From contig NZ_JACHEH010000001.1 of the NCBI RefSeq assembly GCF_014201415.1, positions 434,001-498,000 on the forward strand: 64,000 nt of DNA, read 5' to 3'. The notes beneath the pieces were generated by a model that worked only from the letters and a program-made list of their open reading frames with translations, did no database searches and was not told the origin of the DNA. The stretch is from Chelatococcus composti (GTDB lineage: Bacteria > Pseudomonadota > Alphaproteobacteria > Rhizobiales > Beijerinckiaceae). This document shows, in pieces, positions 49,437-58,872 of this stretch. Within the stretch, counting starts at the first letter, position 1, and every line of letters starts with the position of its first letter. The translations under genes and the position numbers were made by a program.

Positions 49437-51848
49437 ATGCGTTTGATAGTTCGCTTTCTTGGATTTCTGTTCGCGACCGGGGCGATCGTCTTTGCCATCG
49501 GCGCGGCCGTCGTCGGGTTCTTCGTCTGGAAGTATTCCCAGGACCTGCCGGATCACAAGCAGCTCGCCAATTACGAGCCGCCGGTGATGACGCGCGTGCA
49601 TGCGAGCGACGGCAGCCTCGTGGCCGAATACTCGCGCGAGAAGCGCATCTTCCTGCCCATCCAGGCGGTCCCCAACCTCGTCATCCAGGCTTTCCTCTCC
49701 GCCGAGGACAAGAATTTCTACAAGCACAACGGTATCGACCCCGAGGGCATCGCCCGCGCGGTCATCACCAACCTGCGCGCTCCGGGCCGGCGCCAGCAGG
49801 GCGCCTCGACCATCACACAGCAGGTCGCCAAGAACTTCCTGCTCACCAACGAGCAGACCTACGAGCGCAAGATCAAGGAAGCGCTGATCGCGCTGCGCAT
49901 CGAATCCGTCTACTCGAAGGACAAGATCCTCGAGCTCTACCTTAACGAGATCTATCTCGGCCTCGGCAACTACGGCATCGCGGCGGCTGCTCTCAACTAC
50001 TTCGGCAAGTCGGTGCACGAGCTGACGCTGCCGGAGGTGGCCTATCTCGCAGCACTGCCGAAGGCGCCGAACAACTATCACCCCTTCCGCCAGCGCCAGG
50101 CGGCCATCGAGCGGCGGAACTGGGTCATCGATCGTATGCGCGAGAACGGCTACATCACGCGTGAGGAGGCTGATGCCGCCAAGCGCACGCCGCTCGAGGT
50201 CAACCCGCGCACGCTGTCGCCCAACACCTATTCCGCCGGCTACTTTGCCGAGGAGATCCGGCGCGAGATCGTCGAGCGCTATGGCGAGAAGGCCCTGTAC
50301 GACGGTGGCCTGTCCGTGCGCTCGACCTTTGATCCGAAGCTGCAGGCGATGGCGCGCAAGGCTCTCGTGGACGGCCTCGTGCGCTACGACGAGGCCAGGG
50401 GGCTGCGCGATCCGGTCGACACCATCGATCTGTCGCAGGGCGAGTGGGGCGCCGCGCTCGCCGAGATTCCGGCGCTCGGTGACGTGCACCCCTGGCGGCT
50501 TGCCGTGGTGCTCGACGTCAACGACCGCGAGGCCACCATCGGCCTGCAGCCGGCGCGCGAGGTCTCGGGCAAGCTCTCGAGCGTGCGCGAGACTGGCAAG
50601 ATCCTGCCCGAAGGCATCAAGTGGACGCGCAAGGCCCGTCTCACCCAGGCGCTCAAGCCCGGCCACGTCATCTATGTGGAGCCGATGGCCGACAAGCGCG
50701 GGCAGTATCGTCTGCGCCAGATTCCGGAAGTGTCCGGCGCCATGGTGGTCATGGATCCGAACACCGGGCGCGTCTTTGCCATGGTCGGCGGCTTCTCGTT
50801 CGACCAGAGCGAGTTCAACCGCGCAACGCAGGCGCTGCGCCAGCCGGGCTCCTCGTTCAAGCCCTTCGTCTACGCCACCGCCATCGACAACGGCTACACG
50901 CCGTCATCGATCGTCGTCGACGGGCCGATCGAGATTATCTCGGGCAACGAGGTGTGGCGGCCCAAGAACTACGATGGCAAGTTCACCGGCCCGCACACGC
51001 TGCGCTACGGTATCGAGCGCTCGAAGAACCTGATGACGGTGCGCCTGGCGCGCGACGTGGGCATGCCGCTGATCGGCGAATATGCGAAGCGCTTCGGCAT
51101 CTACGACGATCTCGCGCCCTATCTGCCGATGTCGCTCGGTGCCGGCGAGACGACCGTACTGCGCATGACCACTGCCTATTCGATGTTCGTCAACGGTGGC
51201 AAGCGCATCAAGCCGACGCTCATCGACCGTATCCAGGACCGTTGGGGCCGCACCATCTACAAGCACGACGAGCGCATCTGCCAAGGGTGCGACGCCGACG
51301 AGTGGCGCAACCAGCCGGAGCCGCAGCTCATCGACAACCGCGAGCAGGTCATCGATCCGCTGACGGCCTACCAGATGGTCTCGATCCTCGAAGGCGTCGT
51401 GCAGCGGGGCACCGCGACGGTCGTGAAGAGCGTCGGCAAGCCGCTCGCCGGCAAGACCGGTACGACGAACGATGCCAAGGACGTGTGGTTCGTCGGCTTC
51501 TCGCCGGATCTCGCCGTGGGGATCTATCTCGGCTACGACCGTCCGCGCTCGCTCGGCAACTCTGCGACCGCCGGCCAATATGCGGCGCCCATCTTCCGCG
51601 ACTTCATGGCGATGGCGCTCGAGGGCAAGCCTGCGACGCCCTTCCGCGTACCGCCGGGCATCAAGCTGATCCGCGTCGACGCTGCCACGGGTCAGCGTGC
51701 GACGGGACAGGGCGGGCGCACCATTCTGGAGGCGTTCAAGCCCGGCACGGCGCCGCCGAACGGTTATGTGGTCGGCTACAGCGGGGCCCCGGCTGAGACC
51801 GATGCCCCATCGGCCGGTGTCGGCAGCGGTTCCGGCGGCCTTTATTGA
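49437..51848 (+). CDS. mrcA: Penicillin-binding protein 1A (transglycosylase/transpeptidase)
   Basis: An 803-residue class A PBP. The ATG at 49437 starts just before the membrane anchor (IVRFLGFLFATGAIVFAIG); a GTG at 49374 has no support. The transglycosylase domain has the catalytic Glu in SAEDKNFYKHNGID and QGASTITQQVAKN; the transpeptidase domain has SSFKPF (S-x-x-K), RSKN (S-x-N) and AGKTGTTNDAKDVWFVGF (K-T-G). An OB-like segment (VDTIDLSQGEWGAAL to ALKPGHVIYV) lies between, as in PBP1a. Length and order are normal. Confidence 0.96.
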   Translation: MRLIVRFLGFLFATGAIVFAIGAAVVGFFVWKYSQDLPDHKQLANYEPPVMTRVHASDGSLVAEYSREKRIFLPIQAVPNLVIQAFLSAEDKNFYKHNGIDPEGIARAVITNLRAPGRRQQGASTITQQVAKNFLLTNEQTYERKIKEALIALRIESVYSKDKILELYLNEIYLGLGNYGIAAAALNYFGKSVHELTLPEVAYLAALPKAPNNYHPFRQRQAAIERRNWVIDRMRENGYITREEADAAKRTPLEVNPRTLSPNTYSAGYFAEEIRREIVERYGEKALYDGGLSVRSTFDPKLQAMARKALVDGLVRYDEARGLRDPVDTIDLSQGEWGAALAEIPALGDVHPWRLAVVLDVNDREATIGLQPAREVSGKLSSVRETGKILPEGIKWTRKARLTQALKPGHVIYVEPMADKRGQYRLRQIPEVSGAMVVMDPNTGRVFAMVGGFSFDQSEFNRATQALRQPGSSFKPFVYATAIDNGYTPSSIVVDGPIEIISGNEVWRPKNYDGKFTGPHTLRYGIERSKNLMTVRLARDVGMPLIGEYAKRFGIYDDLAPYLPMSLGAGETTVLRMTTAYSMFVNGGKRIKPTLIDRIQDRWGRTIYKHDERICQGCDADEWRNQPEPQLIDNREQVIDPLTAYQMVSILEGVVQRGTATVVKSVGKPLAGKTGTTNDAKDVWFVGFSPDLAVGIYLGYDRPRSLGNSATAGQYAAPIFRDFMAMALEGKPATPFRVPPGIKLIRVDAATGQRATGQGGRTILEAFKPGTAPPNGYVVGYSGAPAETDAPSAGVGSGSGGLY

Positions 51849-51974
51849 CAGCGGGCCGCCCAGCTGGCTCTCCCCGGTTTACATCCGGGGCGGGGCTGGC
51901 TAAGAGCCATACACGCCCGGCGAGAACGGCATGGCCGGGCGGAATCTTCCATCGATTGCAGGACGAAGGCGAGC

Positions 51975-53103
51975 ATGCGCGCCGAAATCGAGACGTTGGT
52001 TGATGCCGTCAAGCAGTCTGTCGGACTGCTGAGGAGGCATCTTTGACTGGGATCAGGCGAAGCGGCGTCTAGCCGAGCTCAACAACCTCGCCGAGGATCC
52101 CTCGCTGTGGAACGATGCGGAAGCCGCGCAGAAGATCATGCGCGAGCGCAATGCCCTCGAGGAGAGCATCACGGCTGTCGAGCAGATCGAGCGCGATCTC
52201 GCCGACGCCATCGAGCTCATCGAGCTGGGTGAGGCGGAAGGCGACGAGTCCGTCGTCAGGGAGGCCGAGGAGAGCATCCGCGCCCTGCAGGCGGAGGCTT
52301 CGCGGCGCCAGATCGAGGCGCTGCTGTCCGGCGAGGCGGACCAGAACGACACCTACATCGAGATCCACTCCGGCGCCGGGGGCACCGAGAGCCAGGACTG
52401 GGCGCAGATGCTCATGCGGATGTACATCCGCTGGGCCGAGCGACGCGGCTTCAAGGTCGAGGTCATGGAAGTGACCGAGGGCGAGGAGGCGGGCATCAAG
52501 TCTGCCACACTTCTCGTCAAGGGGCACAACGCTTACGGCTGGGCAAAGACGGAATCGGGCGTACACCGGCTCGTCCGCATCTCGCCGTTCGACTCGAACG
52601 CGCGGCGGCACACGAGCTTCGCTTCCGTGTGGGTCTATCCCGTCGTCGACGACCGCATCGAGATCGCCATCAACGAGGCGGACTGCCGGATCGACACCTT
52701 CCGCTCCTCTGGCGCCGGCGGTCAGCACGTCAACACGACGGACTCGGCCGTTCGCATCACCCATATCCCGACCGGCATCGTCGTGGCCTGCCAGGCGGAG
52801 CGGTCCCAGCACAAGAACCGGGCGACGGCCTGGGCGATGCTGCGCGCCCGCCTCTATGAACTCGAGCTGCAGAAGCGCGAGGAGAAGGCCCAGGCCGAGG
52901 CTGCGTCAAAGACCGACATCGGCTGGGGGCACCAGATCCGCTCCTACGTGCTGCAACCCTACCAGCTGGTGAAGGACCTGCGCACGGGTGTCCAGTCCAC
53001 GAACCCGCAGGAGGTGCTCGACGGCAAGCTCGACCCCTTCATCGAGGCTTCGTTGGCCCAGCGTGTCTATGGCGGCAAGGTCGAGGTCGAGGATATCGAC
53101 TAG
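51975..53103 (+). CDS. prfB: Peptide chain release factor 2, with programmed +1 frameshift
   Basis: The gene starts ATG at 51975 ([17 protein letters not shown]), reads 23 codons, then meets an in-frame TGA at 52044-52046. An AGGAGG at 52032-52037 is followed three bases later by CTT TGA C, the classical slippery stop; a +1 shift reads GAC and continues [22 protein letters not shown] to the stop at 53103, giving 375 residues. The stop-recognition SPF motif ([17 protein letters not shown]) and catalytic GGQ (GAGGQHVNT) are present. Shifting is favoured when RF2 is scarce, because the UGA is then read slowly. Gene callers often miss the first 23 codons. Confidence 0.97.
52032..52047 (+). promoter_or_regulatory. 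prfB: prfB programmed +1 frameshift signal
   Basis: AGGAGG, three bases, then CTTTGAC. The Shine-Dalgarno-like site pairs with the ribosome and pushes it one base forward over CTT at the UGA stop, as in Escherichia coli. Confidence 0.96.
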
Positions 53104-53133
53104 CTTGCGCGGCGGGCGCCGAGGCAACCGCTT

Positions 53134-54354
53134 TCAGTGGATCTCGGCGAGGCGCCTGCCGGCTGCGATGAATCGCTGCGGATCGACGGGTTGTCCGCCG
53201 ATCCGCGTTTCGTAGTGGATATGGGGGCCGGTCGAACGGCCCGTGCTGCCGGCGTTGCCGACCACGTCGCCCGCCGCGACCGCATCTCCCTCCCGGACCG
53301 TGATGGCGGACAGATGCGCATAGCGCGTCGTGACGCCGCTGACGTGCTCGATCTCCACCACGTAGCCATAGCCGCCGCCACGGCCGGCGAAGACGACCTT
53401 GCCGGGCCCGGTGGCGCGCACCGGGGCGCCGTAGGGGGCGCGAAAGTCGATGCCCGTGTGGAGTGCTGGCGAGCGCAGGAAGGGGTCGAGCCGGACACCG
53501 AAGGGGCTCGTCGTGTCGCCCGTCTCAGCAGGGCGGCCGAGAGGCAACCGGTTAACAACGTCCGCGGCCCGCTCGGCGAGCGTCAAGGTGTGCCTGAGGC
53601 TTTCCGCCAGGCTGTCGAACTGCATCGAGGCGCCGGCCTGCACCGGCACGTAGGGGCCGCCGATGCCTTCCCCGGCCAGGCCGTCCGGCAGGCGCTCAAG
53701 CGGCTCGGTGGGCAGGCCCACCGCGCGCACGACGTCGAGATAGCGGTCGAGGCGCTGCCGGGAGGAGGCCAGTATGCCGGACAGCGCCGCCGCCTGCTTC
53801 TGCGCGAGGCTGGCGAGCTGCGCATCCGTACGGGCGAGGCGCTCTGAAACCGGCACGTAGCGGGCCGCTCCCAGCCGGGCTTTCTCGGCATCGCCGTGCC
53901 GGGCTCCCTTGGCAGCCGGGATGTGGTGGCCCGCACCGGCGCTCGCGGCGACGGGAGAAGGCATGTTGTCTCGGGCGCGGTCGAGGCCGTTCGCCTGCTG
54001 CTGCAGCGCATCGACCTGTGCCTGCCGATGCTCCAGTTCACGCTGGCGTTCCAGCTGCCGGGCGAGGCGCTCCTCGACACGCTCCTGCTCCAGATACTGG
54101 CGACTGGCGACGAGATCGAGCTGCCGGCGCAGGGCGACGAGCTGGTCCTCGTAGGCGAGGGTCAGTCGCTGCTGGCGCACGATAAGAGAGGCGACGACGT
54201 CATCGCGGAAGAGGAGCATCCACGTCGCCACGCCGGCCCAGGTCAGCACTGCCATGAAGGCGATGATGGCCGCAACCTGCACGTGGACACGCGGCATCCG
54301 GGTACAACGCGCCGGAAGGCGCAGGCGCAGGGGAAGCGGGAAAGGGCCGAGCAA
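53134..54354 (-). CDS. M23-family metallopeptidase with coiled coil
   Basis: A 406-residue cell-wall endopeptidase-like protein starting at TTG 54354. One membrane anchor (VHVQVAAIIAFMAVLTWAGVATWMLLF) is followed by a coiled-coil region (residues about 65-120, rich in Gln/Arg/Leu), a linker and a C-terminal LytM/M23 domain. The zinc residues are intact: HTGIDF (H-x3-D) and GPHIHYE (H-x-H). This is the pattern of active DipM/NlpD-like hydrolases in alphaproteobacteria rather than of degenerate EnvC-like activators. It is convergent with prfB and has its own 71-bp gap to the peroxiredoxin. Confidence 0.9.
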   Translation of the reverse strand: MLGPFPLPLRLRLPARCTRMPRVHVQVAAIIAFMAVLTWAGVATWMLLFRDDVVASLIVRQQRLTLAYEDQLVALRRQLDLVASRQYLEQERVEERLARQLERQRELEHRQAQVDALQQQANGLDRARDNMPSPVAASAGAGHHIPAAKGARHGDAEKARLGAARYVPVSERLARTDAQLASLAQKQAAALSGILASSRQRLDRYLDVVRAVGLPTEPLERLPDGLAGEGIGGPYVPVQAGASMQFDSLAESLRHTLTLAERAADVVNRLPLGRPAETGDTTSPFGVRLDPFLRSPALHTGIDFRAPYGAPVRATGPGKVVFAGRGGGYGYVVEIEHVSGVTTRYAHLSAITVREGDAVAAGDVVGNAGSTGRSTGPHIHYETRIGGQPVDPQRFIAAGRRLAEIH

Positions 54355-54425
54355 GCGAATGTCTCCAGGGCTTCGAGCACCCTGAAGATTAAGAGTTGTT
54401 AGGGTTAAGCATTCGCAAACGGTTC

Positions 54426-54887
54426 CTAGAGCGCCCGGGCGGCGGCGAGAACCTCATCCGCGTGGCCGTCGACCTTCACGTTCCGCCAGATGCGGGCGAT
54501 TCGCCCGTCGCGCCCGATGAGGAAGGTGGAGCGCAGGATGCCCATGAACTTGCGTCCGTACATGGTCTTCTCGCCCCAGGCGCCATAGGCCTCGATGGCC
54601 TTTCGGTCTTCGTCCGAGGCGAGCGTGATCGCGAGATCGTGCTTGGCGCGGAACCGGTCGTGGCGGGCGACGCTGTCGGCGGAGATGCCGACCACGTGCG
54701 TGTCCGCGGCCTCGAACTCGTTGCGCAAGGCATTGAAGGCGATGGCTTCCTTCGTGCATCCGCTCGTGTCGTCCTTGGGGTAGAAGTAGACCACCACCTT
54801 CTTGCCGGTCATGTCCGAGAGACGCACTTCGGTGCCGCCCGCAGCGGGCAGGCAGAAATCGGGTGCCTTGTCGCCTTCCTGAACCAT
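54426..54887 (-). CDS. bcp: Bcp-type thioredoxin-dependent peroxiredoxin
   Basis: A 153-residue peroxidase that reduces hydroperoxides using thioredoxin. The ATG at 54887 follows GGAAGG. The PKDDTSGCTKEAIAF stretch holds the peroxidatic Cys44; the second Cys five residues later, present in many Bcp proteins (CTxxxC), is absent, so this is probably the one-cysteine or atypical form. YRKFMGILRSTFLI-like residues and FYP are normal. It is divergent from the large AsmA-like gene at 55141. Confidence 0.95.
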   Translation of the reverse strand: MVQEGDKAPDFCLPAAGGTEVRLSDMTGKKVVVYFYPKDDTSGCTKEAIAFNALRNEFEAADTHVVGISADSVARHDRFRAKHDLAITLASDEDRKAIEAYGAWGEKTMYGRKFMGILRSTFLIGRDGRIARIWRNVKVDGHADEVLAAARAL

Positions 54888-55140
54888 CGTCTCGCCTTCC
54901 TTTCGTCCGATTCTGCTCGCTATGCCTCCAGCGAGGCGGCGAAGCCTCCGCCTACCCGCCCATCGATTGCTTACGCGGAACAGGCTGGCCGTTCCACCCG
55001 CCTCGTCAAGGGCGGTGCTGGAAATGACCACGCGAATGCAAGCACGCGAACCGTCGCGGCCACGCCGGTGGTCGGATCAGCGTTCCCGTGTCGCACGAAT
55101 CGTGGGAGACGATTGAGACGCCCAGGGGAACCGGACCGGA

Positions 55141-58100
55141 GTGACGACGCTGTTCGCCAGGAGATGGAATGAGGCCGGCGACGGCACCGGACAGGCGCAG
55201 CGGGTGCTGCCTTCGCGTCGCCGCACGGCGCGCCGCGTGCTGCTGTCGCTCATTGCCCTCATCATCCTGCTCGTCGGCGGCCTCGTGGGGCGAATCGCCT
55301 GGTCTCCCATCGAGATCGAAGGATTGTCGACCCGCATCGAGGCTGCTCTGTCCGAGCGCGTGGGCAAGGGCTGGGACGTCGGTGTCGCGAGCGCCGCCAT
55401 CGACTACACACGGTACGGGCCGACGCTGCGCGTCTCCGGCATCGACATCCGCAATGCCGAGGGAGCGAGCGTCCTCAAGGCAAAGGCGGGGGAAATATCG
55501 CTCAGCTTCCTCGGCCTTCTCGTCGGGCGGATGAGCCCCAGCGCCGTGGTCTTCAGTGGCCTCGACCTGCGTCTCAACGTCTCGCAGTCGGGCGAGCTCT
55601 CCTTTGCCGCGACTGACGAGGAACCAGCGCCGTCGCTGGCCGAGCCGCAGGGGCAGCAAGCGTGGCCTCCCGCGGTGGCCGAAGGGGAAGCGCAGGAGCA
55701 GCTGCCGCTCGCCGCCGCTGTCGTCTCCCTGGTCGACCTCATTACCGACCGCGACACGCTCTTCGGCTCCATTGACCATTTCGGGCTGAGCGATGCCCGG
55801 CTCGTGATCGTCGATGCCCAGCGCCGGCCCCGGGCGCGCTTCGGCGATGTCTCGCTCCAGTTCAATCGCAAGACGGGGCTGACACGCTTCAATTTCGGCC
55901 TTCGGGGCGAGCATGGCCCGTGGAGCGTCTCCGGCGTGGTGCGTGGCGAGCACAACGGCACCCGTGAGGCCCAGCTGCATGTGTCGCGCGCGCCGGTGTC
56001 GGATCTCCTCCTGTTCGGCGGGATGAGCCATTCGCTCGTGACGACGCGTATGCCGCTCTCGGGCGAGGTATCGCTGGCAGTCGACGGGGAGGGGCATCTC
56101 AAGGCCCTCGACGCGAGTCTCAACGGGGATGCAGCCATCATCTACATCGACGATCCGGACCAGCCGCCCATCGACGTGGACGACGTCGGCCTGCGCCTGA
56201 GCTGGAATCCTGAGACCCGGGCGTTCGATGTGCCCTCGGCCTCCTTCACGGCGGGTGAGACGCGCATCAATCTCACCGGGCGGCTTTCCGCGGGCGAGGG
56301 GCCGGACGTGCCGTGGCAGCTCGACGTCGCCGGAAAGGCGGCCGTGATCGAGCGCCTGACAGGCGCTGAAAAGCCGCTCACGATCGACGACATTGCGGCC
56401 GAGATCGTTGGAGGAGAGGCAGGCGGCGTCATCGTGCGCCGCCTTTCCGTGACGGGCCAGCACTTCGCGGTCGTCCTCTCCGGCAGCGCCGGCACGCCGG
56501 ATGATCGAGGAGGCGTGCGGGTTTCCCTCACGAGTACGGAATCGGACGCGCGGGCCCTCCTCAGGCTGTGGCCGGCCTTCGTCGCATCCGGCGTGAGGCG
56601 TTACCTCATCGACAACATGCGGGCGGGAACGGTCCACGAGCTGTCCGTGAACGTCAATCTCGACGCCGAGGAGCTGGTGGCCTCGCGTCAGAAGAAGCCG
56701 CTGCCGCCCGAGACGGTCGATGTCCGCTTCCGCATGACCGGCGTGGATCTCCTGCCGACGAAGGGGCTGCCGGTGCTGAGGGACACGGCAGCGCGCGGGA
56801 CGGTGGACGGCAACAGCGTCAGCGTCTACCTGCCGCGCTCGGAGGCCGTCCTGGAGGGTGGCCGCAAGTTGGCGCTGTCGGAGGGCTTCTTCGCCGTCGC
56901 CGATCTGCGCAGGCCGGCGCAGGCACTCATCAGCCTGCGGATCCAGGGCGGGGCGGACGCTGTCCTTGCGCTCGTCCGCAGCGACGCCATCCGCGAGCGG
57001 ATGGAGGTCGATCTCGACCCGGCGCGCGTCACCGGCAATGCGGACCTCCGGCTCGAGCTGTCCCTTCCCCTCATCGACGAGCTGAAGGCCGAGGACGTCA
57101 GGGCAGAGGCAAGCGGAGAGCTGACCAATCTGGGTGTCACAGGCATCGCTGGTGACAAGAGCCTCGAGAAGGGCCGCTTCGCGCTCACGCTCGACGGCGA
57201 CCTCCTGACGCTTGACGGGGAGGGACGTTTCGCGGACTTGCCGGCGACCGTCACGCTCAGGCAGCCGCTCGCCGGAGCGGAGGGGCAGGCCGCGATCAGG
57301 CTGACGGTGGACGATGCGGCCCGCGCCCGTCTTGGCTTCGATCTCGGCCGCAAGCTGACGGGGCCCGTCACCGTCACGGCTGACCTGTCGCTCGGTGACA
57401 CTGCCCGGCAGCCGAAGAGCATCGGGATCGACTTCACCAGGGCCGCCATCAACGAGCCGCTGCCGGGCTGGACAAAGCCGGCGGGCCGCGAGGCGAGTCT
57501 GACGTTCAATCTGGTCGAGAAGGACGACGGCTTCGTCCTCGAGAAGCTCGCGCTCGACGGCGCCGGTATGTCGGTGAAGGGCGGCCGCGTCGTCCTTCGT
57601 GGTGACGGAAGCTTCACCGAGGCGGAGTTCTCACAGATCAAGATATCGCCCGGCGACGACGTGCGCCTGCAGGTTGCCCGCGTGCGCGACGGCTACAAGG
57701 CCACGGTGCGCGGCAACGTACTCGACGCGCGGCCGTTCCTGCGCAAGGTCTTCGCCCGGGGCGGCAGCAACGACGCATTGGACATCGACCTCGACGTTGC
57801 CGTGGACATCCTCGGCGGCTTCAACAGCGAGATCGTCTCCAAGGCGGTCCTGAAGCTTGCCATGCGCAACGGCAATGTGACCGGGCTCGCTTTCAGCGGC
57901 TCGTTCGGGCGCTCGCCGGTCACCGCCTCGCTGTCGCGCGGCGGCGGGGGTGAAACCTACACGGTCGTTCAGACGGCGGACGCGGGGGCCGCGTTGCGTT
58001 TCGTGGACATCTACCAGCGCATGGCGGCGGGCCAGCTTGTGCTGCAGTGGCCGCCGGCAAACGGCAACGCTGCCGGCATCCTCAACATCCGGGACTTCTC

Positions 58101-58581
58101 GCTGGTCGACGAGCCGGCCCTGCGCCGCATCGTCTCCGCCCAGCCGCGCGAGGGCGAGCGCGTGACCGTCAACGACGTGCCCTTCACCAAGCTCAAGGTG
58201 GATTTCACGCGCGCGGGCGGGCGCATCAACATGCGCGAGGCGGTGATCTGGGGGCCGCAGGTCGGCATCAGCCTGGAGGGCCATCTCGATCTCACCAATG
58301 AGACGCTCGACCTCTCGGGTACCTATGTGCCGGCCTATGCCCTCAACAACATCTTCAGCCAGCTGCCCGTGATCGGGCTGCTGCTCGGTGGCGGCCAGTA
58401 CGAGGGACTGTTCGCAGTGAACTTCCGCGTCCGCGGCCCGATGTCCGGGCCGACCATGACGATCAACCCTCTTTCGGCCATCGCGCCAGGCTTTCTGCGC
58501 AAGTTCTTCGACGCCGGGCGGGCAGACAGCGGCCAGGGCGGCACCGATCCGTTTCCGCCGGTGCCCGCGAATCCGCAGTGA
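55141..58581 (+). CDS. Very large AsmA/YhdP-like membrane-anchored protein (DUF3971)
   Basis: An 1146-residue protein from a GTG at 55141. One N-terminal membrane helix (RVLLSLIALIILLVGGLVGRIAW, about residues 28-50) is followed by a very long region of repeating beta-strand pattern with IEIEGLSTRIEAAL, a DUF3971-like middle and the C-terminal AsmA-like block (ALNNIFSQLPVIGLLLGGGQYEGLFAVNF). AsmA/YhdP/TamB proteins form bridge-like lipid-transport channels between inner and outer membrane. A role in phospholipid transport to the outer membrane is inferred from the family. It shares a divergent gap with bcp. Confidence 0.85.
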   Translation: MTTLFARRWNEAGDGTGQAQRVLPSRRRTARRVLLSLIALIILLVGGLVGRIAWSPIEIEGLSTRIEAALSERVGKGWDVGVASAAIDYTRYGPTLRVSGIDIRNAEGASVLKAKAGEISLSFLGLLVGRMSPSAVVFSGLDLRLNVSQSGELSFAATDEEPAPSLAEPQGQQAWPPAVAEGEAQEQLPLAAAVVSLVDLITDRDTLFGSIDHFGLSDARLVIVDAQRRPRARFGDVSLQFNRKTGLTRFNFGLRGEHGPWSVSGVVRGEHNGTREAQLHVSRAPVSDLLLFGGMSHSLVTTRMPLSGEVSLAVDGEGHLKALDASLNGDAAIIYIDDPDQPPIDVDDVGLRLSWNPETRAFDVPSASFTAGETRINLTGRLSAGEGPDVPWQLDVAGKAAVIERLTGAEKPLTIDDIAAEIVGGEAGGVIVRRLSVTGQHFAVVLSGSAGTPDDRGGVRVSLTSTESDARALLRLWPAFVASGVRRYLIDNMRAGTVHELSVNVNLDAEELVASRQKKPLPPETVDVRFRMTGVDLLPTKGLPVLRDTAARGTVDGNSVSVYLPRSEAVLEGGRKLALSEGFFAVADLRRPAQALISLRIQGGADAVLALVRSDAIRERMEVDLDPARVTGNADLRLELSLPLIDELKAEDVRAEASGELTNLGVTGIAGDKSLEKGRFALTLDGDLLTLDGEGRFADLPATVTLRQPLAGAEGQAAIRLTVDDAARARLGFDLGRKLTGPVTVTADLSLGDTARQPKSIGIDFTRAAINEPLPGWTKPAGREASLTFNLVEKDDGFVLEKLALDGAGMSVKGGRVVLRGDGSFTEAEFSQIKISPGDDVRLQVARVRDGYKATVRGNVLDARPFLRKVFARGGSNDALDIDLDVAVDILGGFNSEIVSKAVLKLAMRNGNVTGLAFSGSFGRSPVTASLSRGGGGETYTVVQTADAGAALRFVDIYQRMAAGQLVLQWPPANGNAAGILNIRDFSLVDEPALRRIVSAQPREGERVTVNDVPFTKLKVDFTRAGGRINMREAVIWGPQVGISLEGHLDLTNETLDLSGTYVPAYALNNIFSQLPVIGLLLGGGQYEGLFAVNFRVRGPMSGPTMTINPLSAIAPGFLRKFFDAGRADSGQGGTDPFPPVPANPQ

Positions 58582-58639
58582 AGCGCGCCGGCCATGCTCC
58601 CCGGCGCGCCCATGAGCCGCGGCCAGCGTGAGGCCGGCC

Positions 58640-58796
58640 GTTCGCGCCCACCGGGCCGAAGCGGGCGAGCCGGGCCGGATCCATCGGCGGCAGGTCCGGG
58701 TCACCCTCGTCGAAGACGCAGGAGCTGACGAGCGTCAGCGATCGCACCCGTTGCGGCTGCTCGAGGGCCACGAGCTGGGCGATCATGCCGCCTAAT
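58640..58796 (-). pseudogene. Decayed alpha/beta-hydrolase fragment
   Basis: The reverse strand encodes LGGMIAQLVALEQPQRVRSL then TLVSSCVFDEGDPDLPP, which is the part of an alpha/beta hydrolase right after the nucleophile elbow. The GxSxG nucleophile is missing: the preceding residues read PDVERPQ. The frame then runs into sequence that is not hydrolase-like. This is a remnant, not a working gene; the 291-bp gap around it holds nothing else recognisable. Confidence 0.7.
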
Positions 58797-58872
58797 TGAG
58801 GACGTTCGACGTCCGGGCGGACGCCGACCGCCGCTGCGATCCTGCATCACAGGACCGGTGCGACCCGATGCG

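Noticed and set aside
51849-51974. Terminator between PBP1a and prfB
   Set aside because: Short stems (CCCCGG/CCGGGG, and CGCCCGGC/GCCGGGCG with a 12-base loop) without U-runs; not convincing.
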